From: Ktedonobacter sp. SOSP1-85
GTDB taxonomy: Bacteria; Chloroflexota; Ktedonobacteria; Ktedonobacterales; Ktedonobacteraceae
Reading direction: 5' to 3'
Length of the DNA stretch: 64,000 nucleotides
Assembly: GCF_016587415.1 (NCBI RefSeq)
Contig: NZ_BNJI01000001.1
Span: 1,465,501 to 1,529,500 of the forward strand
Both the position numbers and the translations under genes were made by a program. The first letter of the stretch is position 1. Every line of letters begins with the position of its first letter. The notes below the pieces were generated by a model. The model was not told where the DNA came from and made no database searches. It saw only the letters and a list, made by a program, of their open reading frames with translations. This document shows, piece after piece, positions 58,580 through 64,000 of the stretch.

Positions 58580-59803
58580 TTACCCTTGTATTTCGCCTTC
58601 AATGGCCTCCAGGGCTTCGACCAGGCTGAAGACTGATTCGTAGCGCTCATGGGGATCGAGAGCAAGCGCTTTAAGCAGAATTTGCTCCAGTGACACGCTC
58701 AACTCCTCACGCCAGAACCGGGGCGGAATCAGCTCTAAACCCTCATAGCGCTCCAGATTCTCCACTGCCCGCAGAGGCAAAGCTTGCTTCTCGTCAGGCC
58801 AGAGAGTTTGTGAGGCTTGCAGGCGGCGCATAGCAGCAATGGGGGCCACACGTGTTACGAGCATATAGAGCATGGCCCCTAGCGAGTATACATCCGTGCG
58901 CTCGTCCGAGAGACCGTAAAGCAATTCAGGTGCCAGAAAGGCGTTCTGCTTGGAGCCACGTGCCAGGGGAAAGGTCTGCCGATATTTTTCATAGGCCTCC
59001 TCTTCAGGCAACCCATCCCAGAAGCGCGGAGCGGGCGGCCAGCACATCAGCAACAACGGCGCCCAGGGTGCCAGCCCTTGCTTATCAACGAGCAGCGTCT
59101 CTGGCGCGATTTCCCCTAAAATAATCCCCATCCGATGCAGGCGCGCGATCATGCGCCCCAGTTGTACGCCCCACTGCACGACCCTGGCGATACTCAGCCA
59201 CTCCGGCCAGGGCTTCCCATCAAGCAAATCATCAAGTGTTGTTGGTTCGATGTCCTTTCCCGCTCGCCTGCTCTGCAATTGCAGCACCAGGTAGAGCCGG
59301 CCACGCTCAAAGAGCACGCGATCCTTCTCATTCGCCAACCTGGCCGAACCCAGACCAATCGGCTCGATAAATTCTTCAACGCCAGCCGTTTCAATACAGG
59401 CCTGCCGATGCGCGTCCAGTCCTGTCAAGACGATCTCGCGAATAGCGACCAGTGGCGCTGTTGTCATCTCCGGCTTCCTACACATCCGGCGCCACCTGCA
59501 TGCCAACCAGCGAAACACAGAAAATACGCCACCGCGTTCCCAATGTCGTCCTACCGCTCTCCCCAGATAAAGATTCAAGCGAGGGCGCGAGTATAGGCGC
59601 CGCTCAACACGATAGCGCCCCCCGAGAATAACTTCTCCCACTTCGAGAGGAAAATTCTGCTCAAGGGGGCTTAACGAGGAAAACATGGTCTCCTGGCAAG
59701 CCAGTTCTTGCGTCACTCTGCGCGTAACCCGGTCCGCCGCCTCTAACTCATCACTATAATCGAACAATTCTTCGGCTATCTGCTCTTGCATTTTTTCACT
59801 CAC
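58580..59803 (-). CDS. Pseudokinase (degenerate Ser/Thr kinase fold)
   Basis: About 407 residues, without membrane segment. The C-lobe keeps kinase features (FLAPELLYGLSDERTDVYSL, GAMLYMLVT and DPHERYESV), but the catalytic apparatus is lost: the beta3 region reads VAIRE (Lys to Arg), the catalytic loop GIILGEIAPETLL where HRDxKPEN belongs, and no DFG can be found (LLLMCWPPAP). There is an 85-residue N-terminal extension, partly acidic, and a basic insert (RWLACRWRRMCRKP). It likely acts as an allosteric or scaffold protein. GTG at 59803 with GGAGGAGG upstream is preferred over GTG 59824. Confidence 0.75.
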   Translation of the reverse strand: MSEKMQEQIAEELFDYSDELEAADRVTRRVTQELACQETMFSSLSPLEQNFPLEVGEVILGGRYRVERRLYSRPRLNLYLGRAVGRHWERGGVFSVFRWLACRWRRMCRKPEMTTAPLVAIREIVLTGLDAHRQACIETAGVEEFIEPIGLGSARLANEKDRVLFERGRLYLVLQLQSRRAGKDIEPTTLDDLLDGKPWPEWLSIARVVQWGVQLGRMIARLHRMGIILGEIAPETLLVDKQGLAPWAPLLLMCWPPAPRFWDGLPEEEAYEKYRQTFPLARGSKQNAFLAPELLYGLSDERTDVYSLGAMLYMLVTRVAPIAAMRRLQASQTLWPDEKQALPLRAVENLERYEGLELIPPRFWREELSVSLEQILLKALALDPHERYESVFSLVEALEAIEGEIQG

Positions 59804-59903
59804 TTGCAAATACCCCTCCTCCACCTTAAATTTATCCTTTGAAACCTATTGTACCCTTTCACGCAAATACTACAAAATTGGCTTTTCACCTTGCTTTATT
59901 GGA

Positions 59904-59932
59904 TTGACATTTATAAAAAAATACCGTACGAT
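59904..59932 (+). promoter_or_regulatory. Promoter-like site upstream of the DUF3311 gene
   Basis: TTGACA (59904-59909), a 17-base spacer, and TACGAT (59927-59932) on the plus strand. It would give a leader of about 195 bases before the DUF3311 ATG at 60134. The 330-base gap (59804-60133) shows no gene otherwise. Confidence 0.45.
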
Positions 59933-60133
59933 TTAGGCTAAGATAGTTTCTATATTTAGCTTTCACCAGTATGGCATGACCTGCTTCATGCCCCTTTTTA
60001 TTAAACACTACGCCTGGAAACTATGTATAGAACTATTTTGCAGCCCCATAGTATTGGCAGCAGAACTCCAGCTTTCCTTTTGCGTTTTAACAATGATGTT
60101 CGTGGTCGCTACCACACAGAAGGAGCAACAACT

Positions 60134-60358
60134 ATGGAGACTCATCCACAAAGGCAAGGCCATCGCTGGCTCCGCCTCCTCCTGATCATTCCATTTCTTG
60201 GTCTGCTCTTCCCCGGCTTCTACAATTTTCGTGAGCCAACATTCCTGGATTTCCCTTTCTTCTACTGGTACCAGTTACTCTGGATTATTCTCACAGCTAT
60301 CATTACCGCCTCCGTGTACTTCCTGGAAGGCTTCCTGGCCTCCAGAGGACGCTCATAG
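60134..60358 (+). CDS. DUF3311 small membrane protein
   Basis: 74 residues with two membrane segments, WLRLLLIIPFLGLLFPGFYN and FFYWYQLLWIILTAIITASV, and an ASRGRS tail. DUF3311 proteins are commonly encoded next to and likely support SSS-family symporters; one follows after 88 bases. AGGAG lies 8 bases before the ATG. A longer in-frame start upstream is not family-like. Confidence 0.9.
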   Translation: METHPQRQGHRWLRLLLIIPFLGLLFPGFYNFREPTFLDFPFFYWYQLLWIILTAIITASVYFLEGFLASRGRS

Positions 60359-60446
60359 CTGCTCGTCAGGAGCGCAAGCGCACCTCATATATTGCTATTC
60401 GTCGATCAATGACACCGTTGTCTTTTGAGAAAGGGTACAGTAGCTT

Positions 60447-62060
60447 ATGCGCTGGGATGCAATTGCCGTCTTTATCTTTTTCTTCCTGCTCGTCACGGTA
60501 CTGGGTTTTGTGGCCGCGCGCTGGCGTCGCGGAGATCTAAACCAGATTCACGAGTGGGGCCTGGCTGGCCGCCGCTTTGGTACGGTGATTACCTGGTTCC
60601 TGCTTGGCGGCGACCTCTATACCGCCTATACCTTTATCGCGGTTCCCGCGGCACTATATGGGGCTGGCGCCCTCTCAGGATGGTTCGCGGTTCCCTATAC
60701 CATCCTGGTCTACCCCTTCATTTACGTCATCATGCCACGCTTCTGGTCGGTATGCAAAAAGCATAACTATGTGACCGCCGCGGACTTTGTTCGCGGGCGC
60801 TTCGGCAGCAGATGGCTGGCCCTGGCCATTGCCTTTACCGGTATTCTGGCGACCATGCCCTATATTGCACTGCAAATGTTTGGCATTCAGGTCTCCCTGG
60901 AGGCAATTGGCTTTCCTACTGTCATCCCCATCTTTGGCGTCGATGTAGATCTTCCGCTGATTGTGGCGTTCCTTATCCTGGCCGCCTATACCTATTCCAG
61001 TGGCCTGCGCGCACCAGCCATGATCGCGCTGGTCAAAGATGTCATGATCTTCATCGTGCTCTTCGCCACGATTATCTATATCCCCTACAAACTGGGTGGC
61101 TTCTCCAAGATCTTCGATGCCGCACATATGAAGACGCTGGCCGCGGCCACGACCGCGAAGGCGAAGGGGACCGCTCCAACCTTTAATGACCTCCTAGGGT
61201 CTAATCAATACCTGGCGTATGCAACCCTGGCACTGGGTTCCGCCCTGGCACTCTTCCTCTATCCCCATTCCTTAACCAGTATTCTCAGTAGCAACAGCGT
61301 GAAAGTCATTAAGCGCAATGTGTCGCTACTCCCAATCTATTCCCTGATGCTGGGCTTGCTAGCGTTGCTTGGCTATATGGCCATCGCGGCTAAAGTTAAG
61401 CCACTGGCGGACTTAGGCAATAATGGCTCCATTCCAGCCTTGATTAATGCCTTCTTCCCCTCCTGGTTCTCCGGCTTTGCCTTTGCAGCTATCGCAATTG
61501 GCGCCCTGGTGCCTGCCGCGGTCATGTCTATTGCCGCCGCCAACCTCTTCACGCGCAACATTTACATTGAGTTCTTCCATCGCAATGCAAATGAGACGCA
61601 AGAAACCAACGTGGCCAAGATTACCTCTTTCCTTATCAAATTTGGTGCACTGCTCTTTATTGTGTTCCTGGATAAGAGCATCGTTATTAACTTCCAGCTC
61701 CTGGGTGGTGTCTGGATACTGCAAACCCTGCCCGCCGTCTTTTTCGGGTTGTATACACGCTGGTTCAACCGCTGGGCCTTGCTAATCGGCTGGCTGGTAG
61801 GCATGGCCTTTGGCACCTGGACCGTTTTCAGCAACAATATTAAGTCGACCGCCCCGATCGATTTCTGGATTATCCACGTTCCCGCGGTCTATGCCGCTAT
61901 CAGTGGCGTCATTCTGAACCTGGTGCTGGCAATCATTCTTACGCCTGTCTTCGAGATGATTGGCGCCAGGCGTGGTGAAGACATCACCCAGCCAGGAGAC
62001 TACGCAGAGGCCACGGCTCCCGTCAAGCCACAGGAGATTGGGCAGGAGGCGCTGGGCTAG
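60447..62060 (+). CDS. Sodium:solute symporter family protein (MctP-like)
   Basis: 537 residues with about 13 membrane segments. LAGRRFGTVITWFLLGGDLY near the N-terminus and ASGLRAPAMIALVKDVMIFI-type sequence in the middle fit the SSS family; LILAAYTYSSGLRAPAMIAL resembles the sodium-site region, and GALVPAAVMSIAAANLFTRN a later helix. With the DUF3311 partner it is most like MctP monocarboxylate/pyruvate-type permeases, but the substrate is inferred only from neighbourhood. A hairpin follows at 62100-62154. Confidence 0.92.
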   Translation: MRWDAIAVFIFFFLLVTVLGFVAARWRRGDLNQIHEWGLAGRRFGTVITWFLLGGDLYTAYTFIAVPAALYGAGALSGWFAVPYTILVYPFIYVIMPRFWSVCKKHNYVTAADFVRGRFGSRWLALAIAFTGILATMPYIALQMFGIQVSLEAIGFPTVIPIFGVDVDLPLIVAFLILAAYTYSSGLRAPAMIALVKDVMIFIVLFATIIYIPYKLGGFSKIFDAAHMKTLAAATTAKAKGTAPTFNDLLGSNQYLAYATLALGSALALFLYPHSLTSILSSNSVKVIKRNVSLLPIYSLMLGLLALLGYMAIAAKVKPLADLGNNGSIPALINAFFPSWFSGFAFAAIAIGALVPAAVMSIAAANLFTRNIYIEFFHRNANETQETNVAKITSFLIKFGALLFIVFLDKSIVINFQLLGGVWILQTLPAVFFGLYTRWFNRWALLIGWLVGMAFGTWTVFSNNIKSTAPIDFWIIHVPAVYAAISGVILNLVLAIILTPVFEMIGARRGEDITQPGDYAEATAPVKPQEIGQEALG

Positions 62061-62099
62061 ATCCAGAATCACCCACTCATTCTCCTCAGCCTGTTATGA

Positions 62100-62154
62100 A
62101 GAGAAAGCGTAGAAGCCAGAAGATACCTGGTCCCTGGCTCCTACGCTTTCTCTT
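62100..62154 (+). terminator. Hairpin after the symporter gene
   Basis: AGAGAAAGCGTAGAAGCCAG and its near complement with one mismatch, 20-bp stem and 15-base loop. It starts 40 bases after the symporter stop. Confidence 0.7.
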
Positions 62155-62215
62155 CGCCTTGTGATATAACTAGATCAAGTCAATTTTTAGAAGATTTTGG
62201 TAAGGTATTCTCTCT

Positions 62216-62743
62216 ATGTTTTCAGAAGATGATTTCGAGACAATCGCACACGAAACCGGCAGCGATGACTTACTTTCAGAAGATGACCTGCGCCTGCCCG
62301 AGGGGGCGAATGTGCTTGTGCGTGTACATGCAGTCCGTGCCTGGTTGACCCGGCGTAAGCAAGATGCAGATCTCGCTATTGGCCAGGTGGCGCTAGCGCT
62401 CCAAATGCTAATGCAGGATGAGCCAGAGTCCAGCCGTCCTCGGCGACGCCGCGTTCAGCAGACCGACCCCTACACGCGCGTGCTTGAACTTCAGCAAGAA
62501 CTCCAGGCAGCGCAGGATCGCCTGCAAGCCTATACAAAGGCGGAAGAGCTCTTTGAAGATTACCTCACCCATACTACCAGTAGCGACCGGGTACTCGTCG
62601 AATATTACCTGGCCATCGAAAATCTCTGCCTTGAGCAGACAGAAGCGCCTCAGGAAGCAGAAGGCAGCCAGGCGATACGCCAGCAGATCTTTGAAGAGGT
62701 TCTCCATCGCCTGGAGCGCGTGACCGCTCCCGAAACTGATTAA
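62216..62743 (+). CDS. Hypothetical coiled-coil protein
   Basis: 175 residues, acidic. Residues 1-60 are helical without family match. The middle (VLELQQELQAAQDRLQAYTK) is a heptad-like coiled coil, and the C-terminal part is helical with acidic patches. No membrane segment or enzymatic motif. Convergent with the DUF4352 gene through a 13-bp hairpin. Possibly a small cytoplasmic scaffold or chaperone. Confidence 0.6.
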   Translation: MFSEDDFETIAHETGSDDLLSEDDLRLPEGANVLVRVHAVRAWLTRRKQDADLAIGQVALALQMLMQDEPESSRPRRRRVQQTDPYTRVLELQQELQAAQDRLQAYTKAEELFEDYLTHTTSSDRVLVEYYLAIENLCLEQTEAPQEAEGSQAIRQQIFEEVLHRLERVTAPETD

Positions 62744-62749
62744 AAAATA

Positions 62750-62781
62750 GTTGTGGGCAGCGCATCATCGCTGCCCACAAC
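62750..62781. terminator. 13-bp bidirectional hairpin
   Basis: Arms GTTGTGGGCAGCG and CGCTGCCCACAAC are perfect reverse complements with loop CATCAT. It lies between the convergent hypothetical and DUF4352 genes and is flanked by an A run on the left. Confidence 0.85.
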
Positions 62782-62794
62782 GTGTACCACCAAT

Positions 62795-63385
62795 CTACTT
62801 GTTGCTAAACGAAATGCTCTTATCCTCAATCAAAAGGGTCAGGTCGGAGAGCGTCACCGGGCTGGAAACGCCGAAATCAAATGAGCCATTCTGGTAGGTG
62901 CCTGGGACAAGATCAGGCGAGGCAGAGATGAAGCTTGGAGCAACAATTGTGCCATCAGCTAGTTTCAAGTGTAGTACTTTATCATATTGCGGACCACTTA
63001 CTTGCTTGCCTACGTTTTTGATTGTCACATAGACACGCACAGTATAGTTGCCTGCTTTCTTCTTGACGTCGGAGAACCCGGTTGCCTGTTGCACCTGGTT
63101 CACCGTAACCTGCGTGTCATTTACAGTCACTGATTTGTTCAACTGGATTGAGTCAACAAGGCCCGTTGCCGTTGGCGTGGGAGTCAACTGTGTGTCAACA
63201 GCGTTGCTCTGCGCATCGTTCGCCCGCGGCAAGTGGCTATAAGACATGCATCCAAAGATACCAACGACCATGAGGGCCGAAACCCAGATCAGGGTGACCC
63301 ATTTCCCGCGCTCATTTGGCGAATGTGTGACGGTTTCCCCCTCTTCAGACTGCGGTGACTGTACTTTTTTATCTGTCTGTGTCAT
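62795..63385 (-). CDS. DUF4352-type membrane-anchored protein
   Basis: 196 residues. A cytoplasmic N-terminus (1-28) is followed by one membrane segment (WVTLIWVSALMVVGIFGCMS), then a Thr/Pro linker and a beta-sandwich DUF4352 domain (residues 80-196), with TVRVYVTIKNVGKQVSGPQY and FDFGVSSPVTLSDLTLLIED. Such domains are immunoglobulin-like extracellular modules, often on lipoproteins. Ligand unknown. Downstream it meets the hairpin at 62750-62781. Confidence 0.8.
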   Translation of the reverse strand: MTQTDKKVQSPQSEEGETVTHSPNERGKWVTLIWVSALMVVGIFGCMSYSHLPRANDAQSNAVDTQLTPTPTATGLVDSIQLNKSVTVNDTQVTVNQVQQATGFSDVKKKAGNYTVRVYVTIKNVGKQVSGPQYDKVLHLKLADGTIVAPSFISASPDLVPGTYQNGSFDFGVSSPVTLSDLTLLIEDKSISFSNK

Positions 63386-63476
63386 TGTATATGTGAACTC
63401 CCTGGTGCTGAGTCAAAATTAGTAACCATATTATAGCAAAGCCTGCGCAAGCCTGCTAAGGGTCCTACTGAATAGA

Positions 63477-63539
63477 TGTGGTTCATTGGTACGCGGATTG
63501 GCAGCCAGTGGCTGCCAATCCGCGTACCAATGAACCACA
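63477..63539. terminator. 30-bp perfect hairpin after the hybrid kinase gene
   Basis: Arms 63477-63506 and 63510-63539 are perfect reverse complements with loop AGT. It lies 45 bases after the stop at 63585 on the minus strand. Its apex TACGC...TGGCAGCC resembles that of the 33916 hairpin. Confidence 0.75.
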
Positions 63540-63584
63540 CTAAAAAATGCGGGCCTGACAGAGGCAATGTCGTTGCTGGAGCGG

Positions 63585-64000
63585 TCACTGAACCAGGATC
63601 TCACGGACCTTGGCAGCTAGGTCATCCAGGTCAAAGGGCTTCTGTAAGAAGACAAAGCCTTTGTCAAGCACAAAGTTCTGGCTGATCTGGTTGGCATGAT
63701 AGCCACTCACAAACAAGAAATGTGTCTCGGCACTCATGGCGTGAATACGATCATAGATTTCTTTCCCCTTCATCTTGGGAGTGACCAGGTCGGAGATCAC
63801 CAGGGCAATGGAGTCCTTGTGCTTCTCAAAGAGCCGCAAGCCCTCCACTCCGTCGCGCGCACTCATGACCGTATACCCATAATCCCCTAGCGCCTCCTCC
63901 ATCAAATAGCGCAAGTCAGGATCATCTTCGACGACCAGAATGGTCTCGTCACCACCACGTACCTCCTGAGCATCTTCACTCGCGTCCTGTAGGTAAGGCA
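63585..64000 (-). CDS. C-terminal end of a hybrid histidine kinase (receiver domain), cut by window edge
   Basis: The frame is open to the window edge. In reading order: a stretch LPYLQDASEDAQEVRGGDE that looks like the end of an HATPase domain plus linker, then the receiver ETILVVEDDPDLRYLMEEAL with the Asp pair, IALVISDLVTPKMKGKEIYD with the phospho-acceptor Asp, HFLFVSGYHANQ with the Ser/Thr switch and FVFLQKPF with the conserved Lys. GGDETILVVEDD is the usual junction of hybrid kinases with a C-terminal receiver. The kinase part lies outside the window. Confidence 0.85.
   Translation of the reverse strand, partial: PYLQDASEDAQEVRGGDETILVVEDDPDLRYLMEEALGDYGYTVMSARDGVEGLRLFEKHKDSIALVISDLVTPKMKGKEIYDRIHAMSAETHFLFVSGYHANQISQNFVLDKGFVFLQKPFDLDDLAAKVREILVQ

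Noticed and set aside
1..64000. tRNA, rRNA, CRISPR, prophage or transposase genes
   Set aside because: Looked for on both strands by eye; none of the expected sequence blocks was found. A covariance-model scan would be needed to exclude a tRNA.

Overview
The window looks like a chromosomal segment of a Ktedonobacteria-type member of the Chloroflexota. This is inferred from gene content and not from a marker gene. The signs are mid-50s GC by eye, paired ECF sigma/anti-sigma genes, several membrane-anchored Ser/Thr kinase-like proteins, FIST sensors, TPR and HEAT proteins, an archaeal/thermophile-style AhcY, T-box and S-box leaders, and no outer-membrane machinery. I see no rRNA, tRNA, CRISPR array, prophage or transposase. 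About 56 coding regions are supported, five of them small or weak.

Layout. 1-5.2 kb (minus): alaS, cut by the window edge, behind a T-box leader; a methyltransferase-like gene; an atypical SDR; a PaaG-like crotonase; and holB. 5.4-9.1 kb: an ECF sigma factor with a zinc-binding anti-sigma protein, then a DUF1003 protein. 9.3-16.9 kb (minus): an acyl-CoA dehydrogenase, then a methyl-cycle block (mtnA, HD phosphohydrolase, PfkB kinase, ahcY) followed by metK under a SAM-I riboswitch. 17.2-21.1 kb (plus): a structured leader, a second ECF/anti-sigma pair, then a GAF histidine kinase and response regulator. 21.3-26.1 kb: pepA, an orphan DppB-like permease, moaD-moaE and an MNT-HEPN fusion. 26.2-32.3 kb (minus): TPR protein, GntR regulator, thioredoxin, BI-1 membrane protein, zinc-ribbon proteins and ferredoxin. 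32.6-47.9 kb: an Eis-like acetyltransferase, a Ser/Thr kinase, an M29 peptidase, a YbjN-like protein, a pseudokinase-Rieske fusion, DUF1015, an FAD oxidoreductase, a HEAT protein and a Vgb-like propeller. 48.4-64 kb: a SigA-like sigma factor, an APC-transporter/GGDEF/HD-GYP fusion, surface-type Pro/Thr-rich proteins, two FIST proteins, a second pseudokinase, a DUF3311/SSS symporter pair, a DUF4352 protein and the tail of a hybrid histidine kinase.

The region is dominated by signalling: two ECF switches, a group 1/2 sigma factor, an active-looking Ser/Thr kinase, two pseudokinases, c-di-GMP turnover and two-component proteins. The methyl-cycle block is the clearest metabolic unit. It makes SAM, hydrolyses SAH and salvages methylthioribose phosphate, with metK sensed by the S-box.

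The most unusual signals are: (1) a kinase-fold protein lacking the catalytic Lys, HRD Asp and DFG Asp, joined through a twin-arginine/membrane segment to a Rieske [2Fe-2S] domain; (2) an amino-acid-permease-like membrane domain joined to GGDEF and HD-GYP; (3) a set of locus-specific, perfectly self-complementary hairpins with stems of about 20-37 bp between genes, several containing stop codons and several preceded by a small conserved-looking hairpin; (4) a four-copy interspersed element of about 90-110 bp; and (5) a structured leader upstream of the second ECF gene. No searches or folding programs were run. Family names are from motif recognition, and hairpins were found by reading complementarity.
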